Part shown: piece after piece, positions 56,201 to 64,000 of the stretch
Layout: each line of letters starts with the position of its first letter
How positions within the stretch are numbered: the first letter of the stretch is position 1
NCBI GenBank assembly: GCA_002923375.1
Contig: BEIJ01000001.1
Location: forward strand, 558,001-622,000
From: a bacterium HR33
Lineage (GTDB): Bacteria > Gemmatimonadota > Gemmatimonadetes > Gemmatimonadales > GWC2-71-9
Length of the DNA stretch: 64,000 nt
Direction: 5' to 3'
Position numbers and translations under genes: made by a program
Notes under the pieces: generated by a model
Told to the model about the DNA's origin: nothing
The model's input: the letters and a program-made list of their open reading frames with translations, nothing else
The model's database searches: none

Positions 56201-56340
56201 GGGAGAGCTTCGGGCACCGCCAAATGGATCCCGAGGTACGCTGGTCCGTAGGAGGCACCACCCAGGGCCTCTCCGCCTACAACCAAGAGGGGTTTCCCCA
56301 ATTGAAGCGGTTTACGGTGAGCGCGCGGGTAACCTTTTGA
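53260..56340 (+). CDS. SusC/RagA-type TonB-dependent outer membrane receptor
   Basis: The roughly 1026-residue protein has a signal peptide ([21 protein letters not shown]), a carboxypeptidase-regulatory-like domain ([37 protein letters not shown]), the plug with TonB-box region SLDEVVVTG, plug motifs [24 protein letters not shown] and [32 protein letters not shown], and a C-terminal 22-strand barrel ending in FTVSARVTF with the terminal Phe. ATG 53260 has GGAGG five bases upstream; ATG 53305 (GGAG four bases upstream) is a close alternative with a shorter leader. The pair with the next gene, SusD-like, forms a substrate-capture and import complex for oligomers. Confidence 0.95.
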   Translation: [1026 protein letters not shown]

Positions 56341-56370
56341 GCGGTCATCGTGGGCGAAAGGAGCGGCAAG

Positions 56371-57741
56371 ATGAGCTTTCCTAAGAATGCGACCGTAGCC
56401 AACAGGTGCCGAGTTTCGGGCTGCATAGCGATCCTTGCAGCAGGGCTCGCTGCCGGATGCGACCTGAGCGGAATCCTCGACGTGGACTTGCCGGGACGGG
56501 TGGCGGAAGAAGCTCTGGAGGACCCCGACCTCGCCAAGGTCTTGGTAAACGGGGTCATCGCCGATGCCGAGTGCGCCTGGAACACCTACTCGGCGGCAGC
56601 CTCCCATCATTCCGACGAATGGATCCCCGCCTCCGGCAACCTCAACATGAGGAACTGGGGACAGCGCAAGATTCGAGCGGACGACTTCAACCTGGGCCAG
56701 GGAACCTGCGATAACAACTACGGCGTGTATCTCCCCCTTCACACCGCCCGTTTCCAGGCAAAGGACGTTTTCGAGCGGCTGAACCGATTCGATCCGGCCA
56801 AGGTCCCGGACAAGGTCAAACTGCAAGCGACCGTGCGCGCCTACGGAGCGTTTGCAATTCTGGCCATCGGTGAAGGCTTCTGCGAGGCCACCATCGACGG
56901 CGGCCCGCTGATGACTCCAGCCCAAGTCCTCGCCGAGGCCGAAAAGTGGTTCACCGAGGCGATCGACCTAGCCTCGCAGGCGGGCGATGCCGACATTCTC
57001 AATATGGCCAGGGTGGGCCGGGCCCGGGTTCGAGTGGACCTCAAGAAATGGTCCGAAGTGATACCCGACGCTTCGGCGGTGCCGCCGGGCTACGTGAAGA
57101 ACGCCACCCGGGACACCAATCGCCAGCGGCGATGGAACTATCTATTTGAGTACCTGGTCTCAACCGCCGGAGGGTTCAACCGGCACGGTTCGGTCGCGAA
57201 CCACTTCCGCAACCTCACGGTTGACGCCAACGGAGAACACACCCAGGGCTCGGGCACTCCGGACCCCCGCGTAAGAGTATTCACCAACAACCAACTGGCC
57301 TTCGATTTCTCCACCATCCACTGGACTACGGACAAGTACAAGTCGCGCTCCGATCCCCTGCCCATGGCGACTTACAAAGAAGCCCAACTCTACCTTGCAG
57401 AGGCTTACGCCCAGCTGGGCCAGCTTTCCAACGCGGTCGCCATAATCAATGCTTTGCACGCCGCCGCCGGGCTACCTCCCTGGGCGGCTGGCGCCACCGC
57501 AACCAAAGAGCAAGTCATAGCCCATGTGATCGACGAGCGCGCTCGAGAACTGTTCGTCGAGGGCGGCCACCGCCTGAACGACATGCTGCGATACCGGGGT
57601 ACCCAGTTCAACATCCCCTTCCTGGGAGAGCCGGGCTCCATTCACCCCAACGGCGTGGACCAGACGGGGGACACTTACGGTGACACGACCTGCTTCCCGC
57701 TGCCTGCGGTAGAACGCTCCGGTAATCCCAACGTTCCGTGA
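56371..57741 (+). CDS. SusD/RagB-family outer membrane lipoprotein
   Basis: This 456-residue protein has a lipoprotein signal with lipobox LAAGC, then the SusD fold: TPR-like helices (VFERLNRFDPAKVPDKVKLQATVRAYGAFAILAIGEGFCEA, WFTEAIDLASQAGDADILNMARVGRARVRVDLKKWSEVIPDA) and the conserved C-terminal EAQLYLAEAYAQLGQLSNAVAIINALHAAAGLPPW...DERARELFVEGGHRLNDMLRYRG. It binds the substrate at the cell surface and feeds SusC. Start ATG 56371 (AAAGGAGC upstream) is better than the GTG at 56350. A strong terminator follows. Confidence 0.93.
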   Translation: MSFPKNATVANRCRVSGCIAILAAGLAAGCDLSGILDVDLPGRVAEEALEDPDLAKVLVNGVIADAECAWNTYSAAASHHSDEWIPASGNLNMRNWGQRKIRADDFNLGQGTCDNNYGVYLPLHTARFQAKDVFERLNRFDPAKVPDKVKLQATVRAYGAFAILAIGEGFCEATIDGGPLMTPAQVLAEAEKWFTEAIDLASQAGDADILNMARVGRARVRVDLKKWSEVIPDASAVPPGYVKNATRDTNRQRRWNYLFEYLVSTAGGFNRHGSVANHFRNLTVDANGEHTQGSGTPDPRVRVFTNNQLAFDFSTIHWTTDKYKSRSDPLPMATYKEAQLYLAEAYAQLGQLSNAVAIINALHAAAGLPPWAAGATATKEQVIAHVIDERARELFVEGGHRLNDMLRYRGTQFNIPFLGEPGSIHPNGVDQTGDTYGDTTCFPLPAVERSGNPNVP

Positions 57742-57764
57742 CGGCGCGAACCGGGATAGCTTCT

Positions 57765-57799
57765 CCAACCGCGGTCCTCGACGGGCCGCGGTTGGGTTT
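57765..57799 (+). terminator. Rho-independent terminator after susD
   Basis: CCAACCGCGG (57765-57774) pairs perfectly with CCGCGGTTGG (57786-57795) around an 11-base loop, followed by GTTT. It should end the susCD transcript. Confidence 0.75.
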
Positions 57800-57834
57800 C
57801 GCTTCGGAATGAACTAGAGCGAGGGACGGATATT

Positions 57835-59901
57835 ATGAGACGCAACCTGCTTTGTGCCGCCGTGGGAGTTGCGGCGGGCCTGGCATTCGCCGGAAGGACT
57901 CACTCGCAGGAAACCCCTTCGGACACGCTGCTCACAGTGAACCACTATCTGAACTGGGAACGGGTGGCCGATCCCCAGATCTCGCCCGACGGCTCCAGCA
58001 TCGTTTACACTCGAAGCTACGTGAACCAGATGGAGGACCGCTGGGAGTCCGAGCTCTGGGTAATGAACGCCGACGGCTCCAAGCCCCGGTTTCTGGCCAA
58101 GGGCTCGAGCCCGCGCTGGTCGCCGGACGGCACCAGGATCGCTTACCTGGCCCAAGGGGAACCCAAAGGCACCCAGATATTCGTGCGATGGATGGACGCC
58201 GAAGGTGCAACTACCCAAATCACCCGAGTGAGCGAAACCCCCTCGGGCCTGCGATGGTCCCCGGACGGCCGCTGGATCGCCTTCGCCATGCTGGTGCCCG
58301 AAAAGCAGACCTGGTCGATCAGCATGCCGGCACCGCCCGAAGGAGCCAAGTGGACCGAGCCCCCGCGGATGATCACTACCATCCATTATCGGCTCGACCG
58401 CCAAGGCTTCCACAAACAGGGGAGCACCCATGTCTTCGTAGTCCCGGCTGAGGGAGGAACCCCGCGCCAGGTCACCCGGGGAGCGTGGACCGTGGGGGCC
58501 CGCTTCTCCGGCATTCCCTTCGGCGTCCGGATAGACTGGACCCCCGACGGGAAAACCATTTTGGTGGACGGAATCCAGGGTGAAGGAGGGCTGGACCGCT
58601 ACGGCGAGTCTTACATCTACGCGGTGGACGTAGCCTCGGGCGAAGCGCGACAGCTGATAAGCGAGAAGGGATGGTGGCGCAACCCGATAGTCTCTCCCGA
58701 CGGTCAAAGGGTGGTATTCAGCGGCTATCCCTACACCACTCAGAGCTACCGGGCCGAAGATCTCTATGTGGTAGGGACCGACGGGCAGGGAATGACCAAG
58801 ATCTCGGGTAACCTGGATCGCGATCCCGAGGACGTGTTCTGGTCTCCGGACGGGCGCGCGGTCTATTTCACCGCGGGCGACCGCGGATCCCGCAACCTCT
58901 ACCGCACCGATCTCTCGGGGAGAGTCCAGCAAGTGACGAGCGGCATCCACATGCTCTCCTTCTCTTCCCTGGCCAAGAACGGCGTGGGAGTAGGCATCCG
59001 AACCGCCTTCCACGAACCCGAAGACGTGGTGCGAATCGATCTCGCCCGCGGAGCGACGATCACCAAACTGACGGCCGTCAACGACGACATCCTCGCTAAC
59101 AAAAAGCTCGGCGCGGTGGAGGAGATCTGGTACGCCTCCACCGACAACACCCGGGTCCAGGGCTGGATCGTAAAACCGCCCTCGTTCGATCCCACCAAAA
59201 AGTATCCCTTGATCCTAGAAATCCACGGCGGGCCCCACGCCATGTACAACGTGGGATTCAGCTACAGCTTCCAGAACTTCGCGGCCAACGGGTACGTGGT
59301 GCTGTACACCAATCCCCGGGGCAGCACCGGTTACGGCACCGCCTTCGGAAACGCCATCGACAACGGGTATCCGGGAGTGGATTACTACGACCTCATGGCC
59401 GGAGTGGATTCGCTGGTCAAAAGAGGCTACATTGATACCGACCGGATGTACGTGGGCGGCTGCAGCGGTGGAGGAGTGCTGTCCAGCTGGACCATAGGCC
59501 ACACCGATCGCTTCGCAGCCGCCGCGGTACGCTGCCCGGTCACCAACTGGATAAGCTTTGCAGGCACCACCGACGTGGTGCAGTGGGCCTACCATCGCTT
59601 CCGGGGATATTTCTGGGAAAATCCCTCCAAGTGGCTGGAGCACTCCCCGCTGATGCACGTGGGGAAGGTGAGCACTCCCACCCTCCTGATGACGGGCGAA
59701 CTGGACTTGCGCACCCCCATAGCGCAGACCGAAGAGTACTATGCGGCTTTGAAGATCCGGGGCGTAGAGGCGGTAATGCTCCGCTTCAACGACGAGTACC
59801 ACGGAACCGGATCCAAGCCGTCCAACTTCATGCGGACCCAGCTTTACATGATGGACTGGTTCCGCCGGCACAGCAAAAAGGCGGCCGCCTCGTCTCGCTG
59901 A
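57835..59901 (+). CDS. Exported S9-family serine peptidase
   Basis: The 688-residue protein has a signal peptide (LLCAAVGVAAGLAFAGRTHSQ), an N-terminal beta-propeller built from repeats of the form ISPDGSSIVYT, WSPDGTRIAYL, WSPDGRWIAFA (about 40-400), and a C-terminal alpha/beta-hydrolase domain with Ser544 in GGCSGGG, Asp624 in GELDLRTP and His656 in DEYHGTG. This matches acylaminoacyl-peptidase/prolyl-oligopeptidase-type S9 enzymes. It should cleave peptides in the periplasm. It follows the susCD terminator, with its own start at ATG 57835 preceded by GAGGGA. GC-rich inverted repeats follow in the gap before the convergent serine hydrolase. Confidence 0.93.
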   Translation: MRRNLLCAAVGVAAGLAFAGRTHSQETPSDTLLTVNHYLNWERVADPQISPDGSSIVYTRSYVNQMEDRWESELWVMNADGSKPRFLAKGSSPRWSPDGTRIAYLAQGEPKGTQIFVRWMDAEGATTQITRVSETPSGLRWSPDGRWIAFAMLVPEKQTWSISMPAPPEGAKWTEPPRMITTIHYRLDRQGFHKQGSTHVFVVPAEGGTPRQVTRGAWTVGARFSGIPFGVRIDWTPDGKTILVDGIQGEGGLDRYGESYIYAVDVASGEARQLISEKGWWRNPIVSPDGQRVVFSGYPYTTQSYRAEDLYVVGTDGQGMTKISGNLDRDPEDVFWSPDGRAVYFTAGDRGSRNLYRTDLSGRVQQVTSGIHMLSFSSLAKNGVGVGIRTAFHEPEDVVRIDLARGATITKLTAVNDDILANKKLGAVEEIWYASTDNTRVQGWIVKPPSFDPTKKYPLILEIHGGPHAMYNVGFSYSFQNFAANGYVVLYTNPRGSTGYGTAFGNAIDNGYPGVDYYDLMAGVDSLVKRGYIDTDRMYVGGCSGGGVLSSWTIGHTDRFAAAAVRCPVTNWISFAGTTDVVQWAYHRFRGYFWENPSKWLEHSPLMHVGKVSTPTLLMTGELDLRTPIAQTEEYYAALKIRGVEAVMLRFNDEYHGTGSKPSNFMRTQLYMMDWFRRHSKKAAASSR

Positions 59902-59992
59902 CGGGGCGGGCCGCCCCCACCCCGAGGCGCCCGATTCCCTCGACTCGGGCTTCGCCGCCGCGCCGGTCCCCGGGCGGGACGGTAAGGAAAAC

Positions 59993-61564
59993 TTATTTCA
60001 CGCGGTTGAACACGATGTCGGAAACCGCTGGCTCCAAGGGAACGGCTACGCGGTCGATCTCACCCTTTTTGTCCATCAAGAAAGTCACCAAACCGCTCAA
60101 GGGGACGAGGTTCAGCGGGTCGTCTATCTCGAACACGTCGTAATGGTAATGCTTGAGGGGCGCTTGGAAGTCGTCCAGTACCAAGAGCAGACTCTGCCCT
60201 TCCGCTCTAACCGCCAGCTTGCCGTAGCCGGGGTGCTCGTATTCTCCCACATAGCTTTCCAAGGGGTGGCTTGGCCGGGTGCCGGGCTTGCGTTGGGCTT
60301 CCCGCTCCTTGCGTTGCTGCTCCCGCCGCTCTCTCGCCTGGCGCTCTTGCTCCTTGACCCGGGCCACCCAGTCGATAGGGTCCAGTCCGAGCAACAGGTC
60401 GAAGACCCTGCGGGTCACGATGTTGGGCACTGGGTTGTTGCCCGACTGGTTGGTGAGCACCATGACTCCAATCCGCTCTTTGGGCATCCAGGACATCTGG
60501 GAGATGAAGCCGTCTATCCCGCCGCCGTGCTGGACCAGCTTGCGTCCCCGATACGCGGTGACGCTCAACCCCAATCCGTAGGTGGCCATGCCCAACTCGT
60601 CGGGCCAAATCTCCTGGCTCCCTACCAGCATTTGCGGGGTCTGCATCTCCCGGGCGTTCTGCTTGGAGAGAAGCTGGCGCCCGCCGTAGGCTCCGGAGTC
60701 GATGTGGAACTGGATGTAGTGAAGCATTTCTTCCACGCTGGAATTGATCGATCCCGCGGGCCCCACTGCGTCGATGTTGCGATAGGGCACCCTGACCAGC
60801 CCGCACTGCGCGCTGTTTTGGGGATAACCGCTGCTCGCGGCGCGGCTTTCGGGACACTCCCGCCACACGTAGGCTACCGCCGCATCGTCGGACTCGGGGT
60901 CTAGGTTCCTTACCGAGGTGTTGGAGCGCCTCATCTCCAGGGGAACGAAGATGCGCTCTCGGATTAGATCGTCCCAGCTGCGGCCGGTTATCCGCTCCAC
61001 CAAGTAGCCCGCGGTCAGGAACATCAAGTTCTGGTACTGCCAGCGGCTGCGGAACGAAGCCGACGGCTCCAGGAATTGGAGGCGGCGGTAGAGCTCCTCG
61101 CGGCCGAAGCTGCGGCCGTACCACAGGGCGTCGTGCCGGGGAAGTCCCGAGCGGTGGGTGACCAGATCTCGGGGAGTCATCTCCTGAGTGGCGAACGGGT
61201 CTTTAAGCTGGAAGTCGGGCAGATAAGTGCGGACCGGTCTGTCCCAGGAGAGTTTCCCCGAATCGACCAGCATCCCCATTAGAACCACGGTGAAAGACTT
61301 ACTGTTGGAGCCGATAGCCATGAGGGTGCGGGGCGTGACCGGCAAGCGCTGCTCCACGTCCCGGAAGCCGTAGCCTTTGACGAGCACTGTGTTACCGTCC
61401 CGGATCACACCCAGAGCGAGGCCGGGCACGTGCCATTCTTTCATCACCTCTTCTACGAATTGATCGAGACCGCGAAGATCGGCAGGCGTGCTCCGGTTCT
61501 GGGCCACGGCCAAGGGCGCAAAGAGCACCAGGAGCACAGCGCACAGGGCAGCATAGCGACGCAT
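59993..61564 (-). CDS. Exported beta-lactamase-family serine hydrolase (S12) with DUF3471
   Basis: This 523-residue protein has a signal peptide (LCAVLLVLFAPLAVAQ), class C beta-lactamase/S12 motifs SxxK (Ser86, Lys89), YxN (Tyr177, Asn179) and HGG in VQHGGGIDG, a coiled charged linker (VKEQERQARERREQQRKEREAQRK) and a C-terminal DUF3471-like beta domain (ESYVGEYEHPGYGKLAVRAEG). It probably acts as an exported esterase or peptidase. The start ATG 61564 has AGGAGG five bases upstream; the frame extends to 61660 but that lacks a signal. It faces the S9 gene tail to tail. Confidence 0.92.
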   Translation of the reverse strand: MRRYAALCAVLLVLFAPLAVAQNRSTPADLRGLDQFVEEVMKEWHVPGLALGVIRDGNTVLVKGYGFRDVEQRLPVTPRTLMAIGSNSKSFTVVLMGMLVDSGKLSWDRPVRTYLPDFQLKDPFATQEMTPRDLVTHRSGLPRHDALWYGRSFGREELYRRLQFLEPSASFRSRWQYQNLMFLTAGYLVERITGRSWDDLIRERIFVPLEMRRSNTSVRNLDPESDDAAVAYVWRECPESRAASSGYPQNSAQCGLVRVPYRNIDAVGPAGSINSSVEEMLHYIQFHIDSGAYGGRQLLSKQNAREMQTPQMLVGSQEIWPDELGMATYGLGLSVTAYRGRKLVQHGGGIDGFISQMSWMPKERIGVMVLTNQSGNNPVPNIVTRRVFDLLLGLDPIDWVARVKEQERQARERREQQRKEREAQRKPGTRPSHPLESYVGEYEHPGYGKLAVRAEGQSLLLVLDDFQAPLKHYHYDVFEIDDPLNLVPLSGLVTFLMDKKGEIDRVAVPLEPAVSDIVFNRVK

Positions 61565-61600
61565 CGATACCTCCTCGGGGCGAATGCAAGGTAGAAGACA

Positions 61601-61692
61601 ATGTATACATCTAAGTATGCGATTTCTCAGACTCCGGCGCCAGGGGCCATCAGGCTGCACGGCTTGACAACTCGAGGAAGGGTCGATAGTGT
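61601..61692. promoter_or_regulatory. Divergent promoter region of the S12 hydrolase and apbE
   Basis: ATGTATACAT (61601-61610) is a perfect 10-base palindrome close to the S12 gene on the leftward side. On the rightward side TTGACA (61664-61669), 17 bases, then TAGTGT (61687-61692) makes a reasonable -35/-10 pair for apbE. The -10 matches consensus in only three positions. Confidence 0.4.
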
Positions 61693-61703
61693 TCTCGCAC
61701 TAG

Positions 61704-62777
61704 TTGAAACTGAGTCTCAATTGCAACTATCCAAGTGTGTTAACCACAACCGCTACCCTGCTGGCCCTTTTAGCCCCCGCTGAAGCTCCCGGGCAGCTGC
61801 CCCAGCATGCCACGATTCAGCGTGAAACCTGGGTCATGGGAACCAGCTTGGTCATTACCGCCCAAAGCGCCGAACCCGAGATCGCCCTGCGGGCCATCAG
61901 CGCGGCTTTCGACACCGTTCGATATTTCGACCACCTGCTCAGCACCTGGCGCCAGGACACCGAGCTCGCTCAGCTCAACCACGCCCCGGTCGGCAGCAAC
62001 GCCAAACTTTCCCCCGCTCTGGCCGCCCTGCTAGACGAAGCCAGCCGCTTCAAAGAGATCACCCGGGGTACGTTCGATCCAGCCATCGGGCCTTTGGTGG
62101 ACGCGTACGATTTGAGAGGAGTGGGCCGTACGCCCGATCCCGCATCGCTCAGGACCGCCCTCGCGGCCAGCGGCCTGGAGCAATTCGAGCTGGACGCCGC
62201 TAACGCGCGGGCCAAAAGACTACACCCGTCCGCCTGGATCGATTCCGGCGGCTTCGGCAAGGGAGCTGCTTTGAGAGCTGCGGCCCACGCGCTGCGCAGC
62301 CGCGGGATCAGCCAAGCCAGCCTGAACTTCGGCGGCCAGGTGCTGGTGTTAGGTAACCCCCCGGAACTGAACTTGGTAGCCGTGGCCCACCCGGCTAAGC
62401 GAGACCGCGCCGTTGCCGCACTCCGCTTAGCTGACGCTTCGGTTGCAACCAGCGGGCAGTCGGAACGCCCGGGACATATCCTGGACCCCAGAACGGGACA
62501 AAAGGTAGTCCCCTGGGGCAGCGTCTCGGTGGCAGCCCGAGACCCGCTGGCCGCCGACATCCTCGCCACCGCCCTGTTCGTGATGGGACCGGAAGAAGCC
62601 TGCCGGTGGGCCGCATCCCAGCACGAAATAGCCGTGCTACTCCTGATCGAGACCGGCGCAACGATCGAAGCCCGGTGGAACCGGCCGATGAACGATCTGC
62701 TGCTGTACCTCGACAGTCATGATGTTTCCCAAACCAGTAACGCTTCACCGAGGAGAGTTTCCTGTGATGCTCAATAG
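61704..62777 (+). CDS. apbE: ApbE-type FAD:protein FMN transferase
   Basis: The 357-residue protein contains ApbE motifs: ETWVMGTSLVITAQ, FDPAIGPLVDAYDLRG, the flavin-binding IDSGGFGKGAALRAAAHALRSRGISQASLNFGGQ, GHILDPRTGQKVVPWGSVSVAARDPLAADILATALFVMGPEEA. The latter keeps the Asp and Thr that bind magnesium. It attaches FMN covalently to a threonine of exported redox proteins. The N-terminus (LTTTATLLALLAPAEAPGQ) looks like a signal or anchor. TTG 61704 or GTG 61737 could be the start. The target flavoprotein is not in the window. It overlaps the porin gene by 11 bases. Confidence 0.9.
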   Translation: MKLSLNCNYPSVLTTTATLLALLAPAEAPGQLPQHATIQRETWVMGTSLVITAQSAEPEIALRAISAAFDTVRYFDHLLSTWRQDTELAQLNHAPVGSNAKLSPALAALLDEASRFKEITRGTFDPAIGPLVDAYDLRGVGRTPDPASLRTALAASGLEQFELDAANARAKRLHPSAWIDSGGFGKGAALRAAAHALRSRGISQASLNFGGQVLVLGNPPELNLVAVAHPAKRDRAVAALRLADASVATSGQSERPGHILDPRTGQKVVPWGSVSVAARDPLAADILATALFVMGPEEACRWAASQHEIAVLLLIETGATIEARWNRPMNDLLLYLDSHDVSQTSNASPRRVSCDAQ

Positions 62778-64000
62778 ATCCCAGCTCTCTTGGTCCTTGT
62801 TGGCTTTGTCCTTGAACTTTGGATACGCCTCAGCCCAAGAACCTCAGGGGCAGGACACCACGGAGCTCGCCCGCCTGAGGGCCCAAATCGAGGCGATAAC
62901 CCGGGAACTCGAGGAGCTCCGGCTAGGACGGGAAGTGGTGGCCCGGGCGGACAGCTCGATCTTGGGCTTTGGACCCGCCGCCTCCAAGGTCTACCGCGGC
63001 CAGGAAGGCGTCTCCCTGGGAGGCTACGGCGAGGTCCTGTACGAAAACTTCTCCGCCTCCCGCCAGGACGGGCAGCTGTCTGGTAGAACAGACCAGCTGG
63101 ACGCTCTGCGCGCCATCGTATATGTGGGCTACAAGTTCAACGACCGGCTCATCTTCAACTCCGAGATCGAGTTCGAACACGCCCACACCGGCCAGGGCGG
63201 CGTGGTGGAAATGGAATTTGCCTACGTCGACTATAGGATCTCTCCCCAATTCGGACTGCGCGCGGGACTGCTTCTGTTGCCCTTGGGGATCTTAAACGAG
63301 CAGCACGAACCGCCCACCTTCTTCGGTGCCAGGCGCACCGATGTGGAAACGGCGATCATACCGTCCACCTGGAGGGAAAACGGCATCGGCGTGTTCGGCT
63401 CGCTGGGAGATCTTTCGTATCGCGCCTACTTGGTAAACGGATTCGACGCTGTGGGCGGCGGAAGCTCGCGCGCCGGAGGGTTCAGCGCCTCGGGCCTCAG
63501 AGGCGGAAGACAATCGGGTGCCAGGGCGATCGCGGAAGACTTCGCGCTCGCGTTGAGAGCCGATTACACCGGCGTTCTGGGACTCACCCTCGGCGCCGGG
63601 ACCTACTACGGCGAAGCGGGACAGGGCCGCACCCTGCCCGCGGGCTTCGGCAGCGGAACACTCGACGCCCCCACCTATATTTGGGAACTCCACGCCCTCT
63701 ACCAGGCCCGCGGTCTGGATCTCAGAGCGCTGTACGTCAGGGCGGGTGTAGGAGACGTGGCCGCTCTGAACGCCGCGCGAGGACTCACCGGGAGCGCCTC
63801 GATCGGCGAGCGCCTAGAGGGGTGGTATCTGCAGGCCGGCTACGATATTCTTCGCGGAACCCGCAGCGCCCACCAGCTGGCACCCTTTGTCCGGTACGAG
63901 AAGCTGAACACCCAGGCCAGAGTGCCGGCCGGCTTTACGGCGGACCCGGCCAACGACCAGCGAATTGTCACCCTGGGACTTTCGTGGAAGCCGATCTTTC
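62767..64000 (+). CDS. Porin-like outer membrane protein (partial)
   Basis: The frame is open from ATG 62767 to the right edge, 411 codons, with no stop. It has a signal peptide (LSWSLLALSLNFGYASAQ), a coiled-coil segment (ELARLRAQIEAITRELEELRLGREV, 33-57) and beta-barrel strands with alternate aromatic residues (SLGGYGEVLYENF, FAYVDYRISPQFGLRAGLLLLPLGILNEQHEPPTF). This matches periplasmic coiled-coil plus barrel porins of the phosphate-selective porin O/P type. It shares a transcript with apbE. Substrate unknown; the C-terminus lies outside the window. Confidence 0.8.
   Translation, partial: MLNRSQLSWSLLALSLNFGYASAQEPQGQDTTELARLRAQIEAITRELEELRLGREVVARADSSILGFGPAASKVYRGQEGVSLGGYGEVLYENFSASRQDGQLSGRTDQLDALRAIVYVGYKFNDRLIFNSEIEFEHAHTGQGGVVEMEFAYVDYRISPQFGLRAGLLLLPLGILNEQHEPPTFFGARRTDVETAIIPSTWRENGIGVFGSLGDLSYRAYLVNGFDAVGGGSSRAGGFSASGLRGGRQSGARAIAEDFALALRADYTGVLGLTLGAGTYYGEAGQGRTLPAGFGSGTLDAPTYIWELHALYQARGLDLRALYVRAGVGDVAALNAARGLTGSASIGERLEGWYLQAGYDILRGTRSAHQLAPFVRYEKLNTQARVPAGFTADPANDQRIVTLGLSWKPIF

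Noticed and set aside
61565-61660. Longer N-terminus of the S12 hydrolase
   Set aside because: It would precede a standard signal peptide, and AGGAGG five bases before ATG 61564 sets the start.

Overview
The window is about 64 kb of high-GC, densely coding bacterial DNA from a Gram-negative organism: it encodes a SusC/RagA TonB receptor with its SusD lipoprotein, a TolC-type channel, a porin and many signal-peptide-bearing hydrolases. The mix of secreted peptidases, a SusC/SusD pair, a mycobacterial-type fused 2-oxoglutarate dehydrogenase, frequent GTG/TTG starts and DUF6941/DUF255 proteins fits Gemmatimonadota best. That assignment is inference; no rRNA or other phylogenetic marker is present. 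I see no mobile element, prophage, CRISPR array, tRNA or rRNA. No stretch longer than about 300 bases lacks a gene.

Layout. 1-5.8 kb: end of a VWA-domain gene, then a leftward group (DinB, UbiE-like methyltransferase, Lhr-type helicase). 5.9-10.8 kb: fused E2/E1 2-oxoglutarate dehydrogenase, YggT, YggU/DUF167 and an N-terminally short YceI protein. 10.85-17.4 kb: a methionine-cycle block. A SAM-II (SAM-alpha) type riboswitch precedes full-length cobalamin-dependent metH, then a homocysteine methyltransferase/MTHFR fusion, with a separate MetF-family gene converging on it. 17.7-20.4 kb: four overlapping minor-pilin genes. 20.5-29.4 kb: a long rightward run with an eIF2B-like protein, M28 peptidase, a GAF protein resembling free-methionine sulfoxide reductase, an alpha/beta hydrolase, an unknown protein, PolX, endonuclease III, a YyaL-type thioredoxin-domain protein and DUF6941. 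29.5-38.6 kb: an HD protein, cardiolipin synthase, an ECF sigma factor, a small membrane protein in the anti-sigma position, a Spy/CpxP-like protein, a complete TolC/ABC/adaptor/permease export system, and homoserine kinase.

38.6-41.6 kb: a leftward operon with a small Cys-motif protein, exported M19 dipeptidase, lipoprotein, exported RidA and DinB. 41.7-45.9 kb: a YggX-type protein with two CxxC motifs, overlapping a three-subunit molybdenum hydroxylase. Its FAD subunit carries the four-cysteine loop that marks 4-hydroxybenzoyl-CoA reductase. 46-53 kb: M14 peptidase, amino-acid permease, TfoX-N protein, methyltransferase, exported hydrolase. 53-62 kb: SusC/SusD, an S9 peptidase and a convergent beta-lactamase-family serine hydrolase, together looking like a peptide or ester scavenging locus. 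61.7-64 kb: ApbE flavin transferase and a porin that runs off the end.

The most notable items are the SAM-II riboswitch with a switchable leader in front of metH, the 4-hydroxybenzoyl-CoA-reductase-like enzyme coupled to a cysteine-rich YggX, and the sigma factor-linked lipid/efflux operon.
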